DNA of 64,000 bases from CBFFRJ01 sp051486985 (GTDB lineage: Bacteria; Pseudomonadota; Gammaproteobacteria; Enterobacterales; Enterobacteriaceae), in contig NZ_JAHVDV010000027.1 in assembly GCF_051486985.1 (NCBI RefSeq), forward strand, positions 1 through 64,000. The letters are read 5' to 3'. A model generated the notes under the pieces. That model searched no databases, was not told the DNA's origin, and worked only from the letters and a program-made list of their open reading frames with translations. Positions within the stretch are counted from its first letter, which is position 1. Each line of letters begins with the position of its first letter. Shown here one piece after another: positions 33,384 to 42,299 of the stretch. Both the position numbers and the translations under genes were made by a program.

Positions 33384-34280
33384 ATGAACGCATTTTTATA
33401 TTGTCTGGTGGTGGTTATCTGGGGAACAACGTGGATTGCGATATTCCTGCAACAGGGAACCGTTCCGGCACCAGTGTCTATCTTCTGGCGCTTCGCGCTG
33501 GCCACCGCCACCATCATGCTGGTGCTGCTCGCCCTGCGCCGGCTGCGTAAACTGGCGCTACAGGACCATCTGTTCTGTCTGCTGCAGGGCTGCTGTGTAT
33601 TCGGCTTTAACTTTCTCTGCTTTTATACGGCAGCGGCATGGATCAATACCGGGCTGGAGTCGGTCATTTTCTCCATGGCGGTGCTGTTCAACGCGGTAAA
33701 CAGTTTTCTGTTTTTTGGCCAAAAACCCCCTGCTCGTTTTTACCCGGCCGCTGCGCTCGGACTTATCGGCATGGTGACGCTGTTCTGGGAGGATTTGCGG
33801 GCCAGTGGGATCAGCAGTTCGCTGCTGATGGGTGTCGGTCTGTCGATGCTCGGCACCTTTGGTTTCTCACTGGGTAACATGCTGAGCATGCGCCATCAGC
33901 GCAAAGGGCTGGAAACCATGACGACCAACGCCTGGGCGATGTGTTATGGCACCCTCATCATGGGGTGTATTGCACTGGTACGGGGGGACAGCTTCATGCC
34001 TGAATGGACGTTCAGCTATCTGGGCGCGCTGGTCTATCTGGCTCTCTTTGGTTCCGTGATTGCGTTCGGTGCCTATTTCACGCTGGTGGGCAGGATAGGT
34101 GCCAGTAATGCGGCCTACAGCACCCTGCTGTTTCCTCTGGTGGCGCTGAGTTTTTCCACCCTTTATGAAGGCTATGTCTGGCACGCTAACGGCATTATGG
34201 GGCTGGTGTTAATCCTGACCGGTAACCTGGTGATGTTTGCCAGACCGGGAAATCTACTGTTACGCCGACGGGTTGCATAA
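33384..34280 (+). CDS. EamA/DMT-family transporter
   Basis: A 298-residue inner-membrane protein with ten predicted helices in two EamA repeats (FLYCLVVVIWGTTWIAIFLQ in the first). The start at 33384 follows AAGG at 8 bases. It resembles metabolite or amino-acid exporters of the RhtA/PecM group; the substrate is unknown. The divergent AraC gene is the likely regulator. Confidence 0.88.
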   Translation: MNAFLYCLVVVIWGTTWIAIFLQQGTVPAPVSIFWRFALATATIMLVLLALRRLRKLALQDHLFCLLQGCCVFGFNFLCFYTAAAWINTGLESVIFSMAVLFNAVNSFLFFGQKPPARFYPAAALGLIGMVTLFWEDLRASGISSSLLMGVGLSMLGTFGFSLGNMLSMRHQRKGLETMTTNAWAMCYGTLIMGCIALVRGDSFMPEWTFSYLGALVYLALFGSVIAFGAYFTLVGRIGASNAAYSTLLFPLVALSFSTLYEGYVWHANGIMGLVLILTGNLVMFARPGNLLLRRRVA

Positions 34281-34286
34281 AGGAGA

Positions 34287-34308
34287 GCGCCATCCGCAGG
34301 GATGGCGC
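34287..34308. terminator. Hairpin between the EamA gene and ydcL
   Basis: GCGCCATCC at 34287-34295 pairs with GGATGGCGC at 34300-34308, between convergent genes. The flanks are A-rich rather than T-rich, so it is a probable bidirectional terminator with weak tail. Confidence 0.65.
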
Positions 34309-34316
34309 AAAACATA

Positions 34317-34979
34317 TCACTTCTGCTTCACTTCAAACATTTTTGCATCCAGTACCATGTCATCAATTACGTTTTTCAGCGTATCGACGGTCATTGGTGC
34401 ATTTTCATTACTCAGATTTTTACCTTCAGCCTGACGAACGACCTTCACGACCGGCTTATTGGTTTGGGCATCAATCAATTCGCCTTCGAAGAAGAGATGC
34501 GTTTCCATAGTGCGGTGTCCTGTCGCCGCCTGCGTACCGGCAACAACCATCATCACCGGCAGCACTTCATAGAACTGCATCCCTTCTTTATTGCGATCAA
34601 CACCGGTAATCGCACCACGGAAGATGAGGCTGTGCGCGCCCGGAGAGGTTACCAGCGGTTTGCGTTGAGCCGCAGCGGCTTTCAGTTTGGTATTGGTATA
34701 AGTGAGAATACCATCCAGAGTTTGTTGAGAAACCTGCGCTGTGGGTTTCGGCACCGGATAATAGGTGACCGGATGATAAACAATGCTGTCGTATTTACTT
34801 TCGTCAAATGACGGGTCAACCCAGCGTAGTACGGGCTTACCGTTGGCGGAGGTCGTTTGCTGTAAGCCTGAATAATCCTTTAAGAAACCGGAGTATTGTT
34901 CCGGTTGAGTCACTTTTGAGCCGCAGCCTGCAAGCGCGAGCAGCCCGGTAAGCACTGCAACTTTATATACAGTACGCAT
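34317..34979 (-). CDS. ydcL: DUF3313 lipoprotein YdcL
   Basis: A 220-residue lipoprotein matching E. coli YdcL. The lipobox LALAGC places the lipidated Cys at residue 19; the next residue is Gly, so sorting to the outer membrane is expected. The DUF3313 domain fills the rest (YSGFLKDYSGLQ, LRWVDPSF, GAHSLIFRGAITGVD). The start at 34979 follows AAGGACC. The function is unknown. Confidence 0.94.
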   Translation of the reverse strand: MRTVYKVAVLTGLLALAGCGSKVTQPEQYSGFLKDYSGLQQTTSANGKPVLRWVDPSFDESKYDSIVYHPVTYYPVPKPTAQVSQQTLDGILTYTNTKLKAAAAQRKPLVTSPGAHSLIFRGAITGVDRNKEGMQFYEVLPVMMVVAGTQAATGHRTMETHLFFEGELIDAQTNKPVVKVVRQAEGKNLSNENAPMTVDTLKNVIDDMVLDAKMFEVKQK

Positions 34980-35112
34980 GGAAGGTCCTTTTTTGAGTGT
35001 GTAGACGCCATAAATGTTATAGCAAACAGGCGAGTACAATGCTGCTGAAAAAAAACCGCCACGCTCAACTTTCAGAAAATTAATATATTTATTTGTTGTA
35101 TGTTTCTTTATT

Positions 35113-35148
35113 AACGCTGCCGATGCCCTGGTGGGCACCGGCAGCGTT
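35113..35148. terminator. Long nested hairpin after the second DppA-like gene
   Basis: AACGCTGCCG at 35113-35122 pairs with CGGCAGCGTT at 35139-35148, and an inner TGCCC/GGGCA stem continues it. It lies just past the stop of the binding-protein gene on the minus strand. No T-tract follows, so it may stabilise the message instead of ending it. Confidence 0.55.
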
Positions 35149-35151
35149 AGC

Positions 35152-36747
35152 TTATTTATTAACATCTACCTGATAGAAAATATGTTTACCAAAGGGGTCG
35201 ACTTCATATCCGGTGACCTCTTTGCGAACCGGTTCGAATATAGTGGAGTGAGCAATCATGACGGCGGGCATTTCGTCATGCATCATCTGCTGCGCTTGTT
35301 TGTATAACGTCACGCGCTTGTCATGATCGGTAATGGCTTTTGCCTCATTGATAAGCTTATCAAAGGCCTGATTACACCATTTTGCCGAGTTTGAACCGCC
35401 GTCTGCCGACTGGCAGGTAAACAGTGGACCAAAGAAGTTATCCGGGTCGCCGGTCGCCGTGGTCCAGCCCATGAGGGCGGCCTGGTGCTCACCGCTTTTT
35501 ACCCGTTTTAAATATTCACCCCATTCGTAGGTGACGACTTTTGCATTGACTCCCACTTTCGCCCAGTCTGCCTGAATCATCTCCGCCATGCGTTTAGCAT
35601 TTGGGTTGTAGGGGCGCTGAACCGGCATAGCCCACAAATCGATGGTCGTGCCCTCCGGCAATCCGGCTTCTTTCAGCAACGCTTTCGCTTTCTCGGGATC
35701 GTAAGGATAATCCTGCAATTCGCTGTCAGCGCTCCAGACACCCGGCGGTAAAAGATTTTTTGCCGCCGTGCCGGTCCCCTGGAAAACCGCGTTAATAATG
35801 GCCGGTTTGTTGATGGCCAGCGCCAGTGCCTGGCGCACTTTCACGTTGTCCAGCGGGGCTTTTTGCGTATTGAAGGCGAGGAAACCAGTGTTCAGTCCGG
35901 CTTTGCTCATGAGCGTTATATCTTTGTTTTCTTTCAGCCGTGGTAAATCAGCCGGATTAGGGAATGGCATAACCTGACATTCGTTTTTCTCAAGCTTCGC
36001 CACACGCACTGAGGCATCCGGGGTAATACTGAACACCAGGCGATCAATCTTCGCTTTGCCCTGCCAGTATTCAGGGAAAGCGGTAAACAGAATGCGGGAG
36101 TCTTTCTGGTACTGTGCCAGCTTAAACGGCCCGGTCCCGATCGGTTCCATATCCACCTTTTCAGGTGTTCCGGCTTTTAGCATCGCATCCGCATATTCCG
36201 CCGACAATATAGAGGCGAAATACCAGGCCAGGTCCGGTACAAAAGGCGCTTCCGGGTGGGCCAGGGTGAAGCGCACGGTATTATCATCGACCTTGTCAAT
36301 CGCGGTAATCAGCTTGCCGAACTCAAGGCTTTCGAAGTTGGAGTAGTTACCGTTAGAGACATTGTGATACGGGTGTTTAGGGTCTTTCTGACGCATGAAC
36401 GAGAAAATGACATCATCGGCATTAAAATCCCGCGATGGCGTAAAGAATTTATTGCTCTGGAACTTCACCCCTTTACGCAAATGGAAGGTATACACCTTGC
36501 CGTCTTCGCTGACGTCCCAGCGTTCTGCCAGGCTCGGCTGAAGGTCGGTTGTGCCGGCTTTAAAATCCACCAGCCGGTTGTAAACCGGTACGGCACTGGC
36601 ATCCACGCTGGTGCCCGAGGTGTAAAGCTGCGGGTTGAAATTTTCCGGACTTCCTTCGGAGCAGTAGACCAGTGTTTTCGCTGCCACAGAGGAACTCACC
36701 GCTAATGCCATCAGGGTCAATGCAACTGTTGTCTGTTTGCGAGTCAT
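35152..36747 (-). CDS. DppA-like peptide ABC transporter binding protein
   Basis: A 531-residue periplasmic family 5 binding protein with an intact C-terminus (EPVRKEVTGYEVDPFGKHIF), close to DppA and to the frameshifted paralogue at 6814-8355. The signal peptide ends near SSVAAK and the mature protein starts TLVYCSEGSPENFNPQ. PVQRPYNPNAKRMAEMIQ is present. The start at 36747 follows AGGA. No transporter gene adjoins. It is divergent from a PepT-like peptidase gene with a 117-base spacer, suggesting linked peptide uptake and hydrolysis. Haem or dipeptide binding, as for DppA, is possible. Confidence 0.94.
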   Translation of the reverse strand: MTRKQTTVALTLMALAVSSSVAAKTLVYCSEGSPENFNPQLYTSGTSVDASAVPVYNRLVDFKAGTTDLQPSLAERWDVSEDGKVYTFHLRKGVKFQSNKFFTPSRDFNADDVIFSFMRQKDPKHPYHNVSNGNYSNFESLEFGKLITAIDKVDDNTVRFTLAHPEAPFVPDLAWYFASILSAEYADAMLKAGTPEKVDMEPIGTGPFKLAQYQKDSRILFTAFPEYWQGKAKIDRLVFSITPDASVRVAKLEKNECQVMPFPNPADLPRLKENKDITLMSKAGLNTGFLAFNTQKAPLDNVKVRQALALAINKPAIINAVFQGTGTAAKNLLPPGVWSADSELQDYPYDPEKAKALLKEAGLPEGTTIDLWAMPVQRPYNPNAKRMAEMIQADWAKVGVNAKVVTYEWGEYLKRVKSGEHQAALMGWTTATGDPDNFFGPLFTCQSADGGSNSAKWCNQAFDKLINEAKAITDHDKRVTLYKQAQQMMHDEMPAVMIAHSTIFEPVRKEVTGYEVDPFGKHIFYQVDVNK

Positions 36748-36864
36748 CTTTTTTCCTGTCGTTTTTTGTCCATGTGCCAAATAGTGCTTGTCGTTTTCCC
36801 TTCCATAAATAACATTAAAGTAATATTGCAAGCACCTGATTAGTCAAATAAAGAAGGATTCACT

Positions 36865-38094
36865 ATGACATCGCCGCTCTCCAGTCAATTAACGCAACGC
36901 TTCTTTCGCTATCTCGCCATCACCAGTCAGAGTGACGCCAGTGCTACCACACTGCCTACCACATCAGGGCAATTCGAGATGGCGCGCACCCTGGCGCAGG
37001 AGCTACAGGCTCTGGGTTTAGAGGAGATCGTACTGGATGAGCACGCAACGGTAACCGCGGTAAAAAGGGGGACGGTTGCCGGTGCGCCGCGCGTCGGTTT
37101 TATCACGCATATTGACACCGTTGACGTCGGATTATCGCCGGATATTCATCCACAAATTCTCCGTTTTGAAGGCGATGATCTTTGTCTTAATCAGGAGAAA
37201 GGCATCTGGTTGCGGACAAACGAACACCCGGAGATCCTTGCCTACCCCGGTGAGGAGATCATTTTCAGTGATGGCACCAGCGTACTCGGCGCAGATAACA
37301 AAGCGGCCGTAACGGTGGTGATGCAGCTTTTAGAGAATCTGACTCCTGCTGACCGACATGGCGATATTGTGGTTGCGTTTGTGCCGGATGAAGAGGTTGG
37401 GCTGCGGGGGGCTAAGGCGCTGGATCTGAAACGGTTCGATGTCGACTTTGCCTGGACCATCGACTGCTGCGAGAAGGGTGAAATCGTTTATGAAAACTTC
37501 AATGCCGCCTCTGCCACCGTCCATTTTACCGGCGTGACGGCGCACCCGATGTCTGCCAAAGGTGTACTGGTGAACCCGCTTTTGATGGCGATGGACTACA
37601 TTAGCCATTTCGACCGCCAGCAGACCCCGGAGAACACCGAAGGGCGCGAAGGCTACGTCTGGTTTAATGGTATGGAGGCCGTTCAGGGGCATGCGAAACT
37701 GAGCGCCAGCATCCGCGATTTTGACCTTACCCGCTTTGAACAGCGTAAAGCAGAGATGCGGGACGTTGCGCAGAAAATTGCCCTGCAGCATCCAACGGCC
37801 CGCGTGGAGATAGACATCACCGATATTTACAGCAACATCAGCAATGCGCTTGGCGAAGACCGTCGCGCTGTGGATCTGCTGTTTACGGCGATGGCGTCGC
37901 TGGGTATCACCCCGAAACCGACGCCGATGCGCGGCGGTACCGATGGTGCGGCGCTCTCCGCCAAAGGCTTACTGACGCCAAACTTCTTCACGGGCGCCCA
38001 CAACTTTCATTCGCCGTTTGAGTTCCTGCCCGTGAAGTCCTTCGAAGCATCTTATGAGGTGGCCCGAGCGCTGTGTCTGCTGGCTGCCCGTTAA
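36865..38094 (+). CDS. PepT-like tripeptidase (M20 family)
   Basis: A 409-residue dizinc aminopeptidase similar to PepT throughout, but divergent enough to be a paralogue. Metal and catalytic positions are seen in FITHIDTVDVG (His and Asp), LGADNKAAVTVV (bridging Asp), VPDEEVGLRGAK (catalytic Glu-Glu), TIDCCEKGE and the C-terminal NFFTGAHNFHSPFEF. PepT releases the N-terminal residue of tripeptides. It is divergent from a DppA-like gene and overlaps tehB by four bases at its end. The start follows AAGAAGGA. Confidence 0.9.
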   Translation: MTSPLSSQLTQRFFRYLAITSQSDASATTLPTTSGQFEMARTLAQELQALGLEEIVLDEHATVTAVKRGTVAGAPRVGFITHIDTVDVGLSPDIHPQILRFEGDDLCLNQEKGIWLRTNEHPEILAYPGEEIIFSDGTSVLGADNKAAVTVVMQLLENLTPADRHGDIVVAFVPDEEVGLRGAKALDLKRFDVDFAWTIDCCEKGEIVYENFNAASATVHFTGVTAHPMSAKGVLVNPLLMAMDYISHFDRQQTPENTEGREGYVWFNGMEAVQGHAKLSASIRDFDLTRFEQRKAEMRDVAQKIALQHPTARVEIDITDIYSNISNALGEDRRAVDLLFTAMASLGITPKPTPMRGGTDGAALSAKGLLTPNFFTGAHNFHSPFEFLPVKSFEASYEVARALCLLAAR

Positions 38095-38684
38095 GGCTTG
38101 CGGGCAAGCAGGGTCGCAAAGCGCAGCTTTATACGGTTCCCGTTGACGTCGGTGCGGTGAAGCTCGCCGACGTCTTCGTTGTACTTAATCATTTCCCATC
38201 CGGCGTAATAGTTGCGCAGTTCGTTCTCTTTAAACGCAAACGGGAAGCCCACCGTACAGGGAAAGTCCGGGGTATCCATCGCCGCCACGATCAGGTTATA
38301 CCCTCCCGCTTTTGTGCAACGTTGCATATTAGCAATCAGGCCCGGAATGGTTTTCGCTTCCAGGAACATCAGCACCACAGTGGAGAGAATAAAGTCGTAC
38401 TCGCCGTCAAAGGTGAGTGTATTCAGGTCTACCACCGCCGTTTGCAGGTGGGTTAACCCCTCTTCCTGCCGGATGCGTTCCATATTACTGATGCCCGCCG
38501 GGTTCTTATCCCACGCTGTTACATCATAACCCTTTGCCGCCAGAAAGAGACTGTTGCGGCCACTGCCACAACCCAGGTCCAGCGTTTTACCAGGAGGCAC
38601 GAATTTTACGGCATTCAGCACCTCAGAATGGGTACGGGTTAAGCCATATTTCTCAGTGAAGTAATTGTCATCAAAAGGTGTCAT
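38091..38684 (-). CDS. tehB: Tellurite/thiol S-methyltransferase TehB
   Basis: A 197-residue SAM-dependent methyltransferase matching E. coli TehB. Motif I is LDLGCGSGRNSLFLA, and the family segments STVVLMFLEAKTIPGLIANMQ and TVGFPFAFKENELRNYY are conserved. It detoxifies tellurite and related oxyanions. In E. coli it follows tehA; no tehA is present here, only a 135-base gap before ydcK. It converges on the pepT-like gene with a 4-base overlap. Confidence 0.95.
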   Translation of the reverse strand: MTPFDDNYFTEKYGLTRTHSEVLNAVKFVPPGKTLDLGCGSGRNSLFLAAKGYDVTAWDKNPAGISNMERIRQEEGLTHLQTAVVDLNTLTFDGEYDFILSTVVLMFLEAKTIPGLIANMQRCTKAGGYNLIVAAMDTPDFPCTVGFPFAFKENELRNYYAGWEMIKYNEDVGELHRTDVNGNRIKLRFATLLARKP

Positions 38685-38819
38685 CAGAAATCCTTGTTTA
38701 ACGAAAAGCGGTGTGTAATTAAAAGTTGCATTTAATATGCATTTTATTGGTTTTCATATTCAATAGCCAGTATCGCAAAGTTTGCTACGTTTATCGTTGG
38801 CAAACAGTGGAAATGAACC

Positions 38820-39800
38820 ATGAAAAAATATCGACTCAGTGATGAGCGCCGCGCGTTCAGCTATCACCTTAATGGTGAGAAACAGAGTGTCACGTTACAG
38901 CAGATTATTGCGGTCGCCGATTTCGGCGATGTTACGGCCGGTACGGCTGGCGGTTGGGTAGAGGATGAAAACGTGCTTTCCCAGGACGGTACGTGCTGGA
39001 TTTATGACGTCAACAGCCTGGTGTTTGCCGGTGCCAGGGTAAGCGGTTATGCCCGTCTGACTCAGCCCTGTGTCGTCTGTCATGAGGTTCTCATTGAAGA
39101 TAATGCCTGGATTGATAGCTGTCAGTTAAGTCATGGTGCGAGAATAAGTGACAACGTCACCGTTCAGGCGTCGACGGTGCGCGGTGCCTGCCATCTTTTT
39201 GGCGATGCCCGCATTCTGCATGGCAGTGAAATTATCGCCGCTAAAGGGTTAACCCTGGACAGTGAACAGATGCTGCAAATTTATGATCGTGCAACGCTTA
39301 CCCACACGCGGGTCCTTCACCAGGCACAAATTTATGGTGATGCCATGCTGAACTACGCGTTTGTGGAGCACCGTGCTGAGGTGTTTGATTATGCCATTCT
39401 GGATGGTAATGATCTTAACGATGTCTGGGTGTGCGACTGCGCCAAAGTTTATGGTCACGCGCGAATTACGGCCGGTCGCGAAGAGGATGCGATCCCTACC
39501 TTACGTTACAGTTCACAGGTGGCAGAACATGCCGTCATTGAAGGCAATGTTGTCCTTAAGCATCACGTGCTGGTAGGCGGACACGCGAGGCTTGAGGGTG
39601 GCCCCGTTCTGTTAGATGAAGATGTCGTGATTCAGGGAAACGCGTGCGTCAGGGGAAATGTGATTATCGAGCATCATATTGAAGTCACCGATGACGCCTG
39701 CATTCAGGGGCTGGAGGGCGAGCAAATTTTACTGCGGGGCAGAAAGGTCATTAATGGCATGCAGCATATTACCCGCACGCCGGTTGCCGGACTACTCTGA
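38820..39800 (+). CDS. ydcK: Conserved left-handed beta-helix protein YdcK
   Basis: A 326-residue protein collinear with E. coli YdcK. Many imperfect hexapeptide turns ([VI]xGxAx, for example VIEGNVVLKHHVLVGGHARL) predict a left-handed beta helix of the LpxA/acetyltransferase-scaffold type, but no acyl-CoA site is obvious. The function is unknown. Its last bases overlap rimL on the opposite strand by 9. Confidence 0.93.
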   Translation: MKKYRLSDERRAFSYHLNGEKQSVTLQQIIAVADFGDVTAGTAGGWVEDENVLSQDGTCWIYDVNSLVFAGARVSGYARLTQPCVVCHEVLIEDNAWIDSCQLSHGARISDNVTVQASTVRGACHLFGDARILHGSEIIAAKGLTLDSEQMLQIYDRATLTHTRVLHQAQIYGDAMLNYAFVEHRAEVFDYAILDGNDLNDVWVCDCAKVYGHARITAGREEDAIPTLRYSSQVAEHAVIEGNVVLKHHVLVGGHARLEGGPVLLDEDVVIQGNACVRGNVIIEHHIEVTDDACIQGLEGEQILLRGRKVINGMQHITRTPVAGLL

Positions 39801-40349
39801 CGCTGGCGTGACGATACGCGCGTAGATATTTTGATCGCAGAAAGCGCCGTTAAGGAATTCAGCCTGTCGCAGGCAACCTTCCAGAATAAAGCCGTTGCGT
39901 AGCGCCACCCGATTACTGGCTGCATTCGCTACCCGGCATTTGATGACAAAACGGCGAATATCACCACGGCTGGCGTAAAAGGCGATCACTGCCTGTAACG
40001 AGGCGGATATTATCCCCTGCCGCTGATAATCCTGGTCAAGCCAGTAACCGATGTAACCCGTCTTATTGGTGGGCTCAATGGCGTTAAAAGAGAGCACCCC
40101 TACCAGTATGTTGTCTTTCAGGATAACAAACATTTTTGCGTAGCCACGCTGGTGCAGTAGCATATTGCTCTGCGCCGTCTGGCGGCTCTGTTCTACAGAG
40201 GTCACATACTGGGGCCAGTCGAGGAAATGCTGAAGCCACGCTTTATTCTTAATAATCAGTTGATGCAGGTCGTGAACAAAATGTTCGTCGATAGCCTGCA
40301 ACTCCAGGTGCTCGTCTACCACAATTAAACTGTCGTTTAACGTCATCAT
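39792..40349 (-). CDS. rimL: Ribosomal protein L7/L12 N-terminal serine acetyltransferase RimL
   Basis: A 185-residue GNAT enzyme matching E. coli RimL, which acetylates the N-terminal serine of L12 to give L7. Conserved blocks are LLHQRGYAKMFVI, YWLDQDYQRQGIISASLQAVI (acyl-CoA loop, written in part) and ALRNGFILEGCLRQAEFLN. The start is the first of two consecutive ATG codons after GGAAGAG. It follows opgD after a 45-base spacer holding a strong hairpin. The ydcH gene found between them in E. coli is missing. Confidence 0.95.
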   Translation of the reverse strand: MMTLNDSLIVVDEHLELQAIDEHFVHDLHQLIIKNKAWLQHFLDWPQYVTSVEQSRQTAQSNMLLHQRGYAKMFVILKDNILVGVLSFNAIEPTNKTGYIGYWLDQDYQRQGIISASLQAVIAFYASRGDIRRFVIKCRVANAASNRVALRNGFILEGCLRQAEFLNGAFCDQNIYARIVTPASE

Positions 40350-40364
40350 CTCTTCCTGTTACTC

Positions 40365-40388
40365 ACCCTCCCTCTGCCGAGGGAGGGT
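40365..40388. repeat. Palindromic hairpin in the opgD-rimL spacer
   Basis: ACCCTCCCTC at 40365-40374 pairs perfectly with GAGGGAGGGT at 40379-40388 across TGCC. The sequence type (CTCACCCTC...GAGGG) resembles the palindrome cores of the tandem array at 131-668, so this may be a single copy of the same dispersed repeat family. It could attenuate or stabilise the opgD-rimL message. Confidence 0.6.
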
Positions 40389-40394
40389 TCTGGA

Positions 40395-42050
40395 TTAGCG
40401 CATAATACGGTCATCGACGTAATTGCGCTTGTCTGGCGCAGGCGGGAAGTAGTGATAAAGCCAGGTTTCACTAATGGCTTCACCCTGGCAACGCAGGAAC
40501 ATGCGCATATCGACAGTCTCGGTAGAATCGGAGGTCGGGTACCAGTCAAACTGGATGCGATAACCGTCAAACGGCTCCACGTACAGGATTTCAATCTGTT
40601 TCGCTTCACCACTGGAGAGGGTAATCACTGGTTCAATTCCGCGAGGTGCCGCCCCTTTCAGATCGCCGCCGACAAAATCAATTGCAAAACGACGCGCCCA
40701 TTTTTGTGGGTAATGTTCCCCCGGCGCCCACCCTTCCGGGAAACCGCCCATGCCGGTACGGGTCGCATACACGCGGGATAACGGCGAGCGTACCGGCGGC
40801 ATGGCGCTCCAGTAGAGACGGTACTGGAAGGCAAGGTCATCACCGGCACGCACCGGTTTCTCCGGCTGCCAGAAGCAGACGATATTATCCAGCGTTTCAC
40901 CGGTGGTCGGGATTTCCATCAAACCGACCGCACCTTTACCCCATTTGTTACGCGGCTCCACCCAGAGACTGGGACGCTTGTTGTACCAGCCCATAATGTC
41001 CTGATAATGGGTGAAATCACGATCAAGCTGCAGTAACCCAAAGCCCTTCGGGTTGTTGTCCTGATAGGCGTTAAATTGCAGCTTCTGCGGATTATTCAGC
41101 GGACGACAGATCCACTCACCGTTGCCGGCCCACATGGCGAGGCGGTCCGAATCGTGGATTTGCGGATGGATGGTATCGCACACGCGGCGTTCATTATTGC
41201 CACAGCTGAACATACTGGTCATGGGGGCGATACCCAGTTGCTTGATGTCTTTACGGGCAAAGAGATGGTTGTCCACCTCCATGATCACCTGGCTCTTCTC
41301 GCAGTGGATCACGAATTTATAAGCCCCCGTCAGGCTTGGGCTATCCAGCAGCGTGTAGACGGTGAAGGTGGTATCTGACGCTTTCGCGGTTTCAAACCAG
41401 AATGAGGTGAAATCCGGGAACTCTTCCGGGGTGTCGGTGAAGGTATTAATGGCCGCACCACGGGCGGACAAGCCGTACTGATAGGTACTGTCCACGGCGC
41501 GGAAATAGCTTGCGCCGAGGAAAGAGACGATGTCACGACGCGCCAGCTCCGGCGCCTTAAAGGCGCGAAAACCGGCGAACCCCAAATCGCTTTGCCCTTC
41601 CAGCTGTTTCGTATCTACGCCAGCATCGTGGTAATTAAATAATTCAGGGCGGAAATGGATTTCACGCGCCTGCTGCGTCGCCGGGTCGAGTGAGAACATG
41701 CGTACACGCCGACGAAAGCCCATTCCCACATGGAAGAATTGCACGTCCAGTTGACGCTCTTCAACGTTATTCCATAATGAGTGCGCGGCATCATACTGAA
41801 TACTGTTGTAAGCCTGCGGGGTCAGGTTGGCGAGCGTGTCCGGCAAAGGACGCGGCGCGCCGCCCCAGGGCTGTTGCGCAAGATCTTTTGCCATTGACTG
41901 CAACACGGAAAAATCGAAACGACGACTTTGACCATCGGCGATACCGGCGTCCGCAGCAAACGCAGCGCGGGAAAAGAGAGAAGCCACGCCTGTCGTTCCG
42001 CACGCAGCGGCCAGCGCCATAGATGCTTTAATAAAACGTCTGCGATTCAT
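40395..42050 (-). CDS. opgD: Periplasmic glucan biosynthesis protein OpgD
   Basis: A 551-residue protein equal in length to E. coli OpgD (MdoD), which trims and controls the backbone length of osmoregulated periplasmic glucans. A Tat signal peptide (NRRRFIKASMALAAACG) starts it, followed by the glucan biosynthesis fold (YFRAVDSTYQYGLSARG, WVEPRNKWGKGAVGLMEIPT). The start at 42050 follows CCAGGG and puts the twin arginines at residues 3-5; an ATG 32 codons upstream is rejected. Confidence 0.96.
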   Translation of the reverse strand: MNRRRFIKASMALAAACGTTGVASLFSRAAFAADAGIADGQSRRFDFSVLQSMAKDLAQQPWGGAPRPLPDTLANLTPQAYNSIQYDAAHSLWNNVEERQLDVQFFHVGMGFRRRVRMFSLDPATQQAREIHFRPELFNYHDAGVDTKQLEGQSDLGFAGFRAFKAPELARRDIVSFLGASYFRAVDSTYQYGLSARGAAINTFTDTPEEFPDFTSFWFETAKASDTTFTVYTLLDSPSLTGAYKFVIHCEKSQVIMEVDNHLFARKDIKQLGIAPMTSMFSCGNNERRVCDTIHPQIHDSDRLAMWAGNGEWICRPLNNPQKLQFNAYQDNNPKGFGLLQLDRDFTHYQDIMGWYNKRPSLWVEPRNKWGKGAVGLMEIPTTGETLDNIVCFWQPEKPVRAGDDLAFQYRLYWSAMPPVRSPLSRVYATRTGMGGFPEGWAPGEHYPQKWARRFAIDFVGGDLKGAAPRGIEPVITLSSGEAKQIEILYVEPFDGYRIQFDWYPTSDSTETVDMRMFLRCQGEAISETWLYHYFPPAPDKRNYVDDRIMR

Positions 42051-42246
42051 GCCCTGGAAGTTATCCTTTTGGTCGAAAAATGACATTTCGCGCAACCGCG
42101 AAACAGCGACTAATTCAGTACATTTATGACCGCACACTGTAGACAAAATCAGTTAAGAATCCAATTGTTGGATGGTGATTATCTGCTCAAAGCGGGAAAT
42201 ATCTTTGTCGATCGGAAGAGACCTAATTACAGGTAAAGTTAGGTAT

Positions 42247-42279
42247 AAAAAAAACCCTGCCGGACATCGGACGGCAGGG
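42247..42279 (-). terminator. Rho-independent terminator of the binding-protein/aminotransferase operon
   Basis: CCCTGCCG (42255-42262) pairs with CGGCAGGG (42272-42279). On the minus strand an eight-base T-tract follows (42247-42254). It lies 21 bases past the binding-protein stop. Confidence 0.88.
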
Positions 42280-42299
42280 GTTACAACAGCAAGGCTTTA

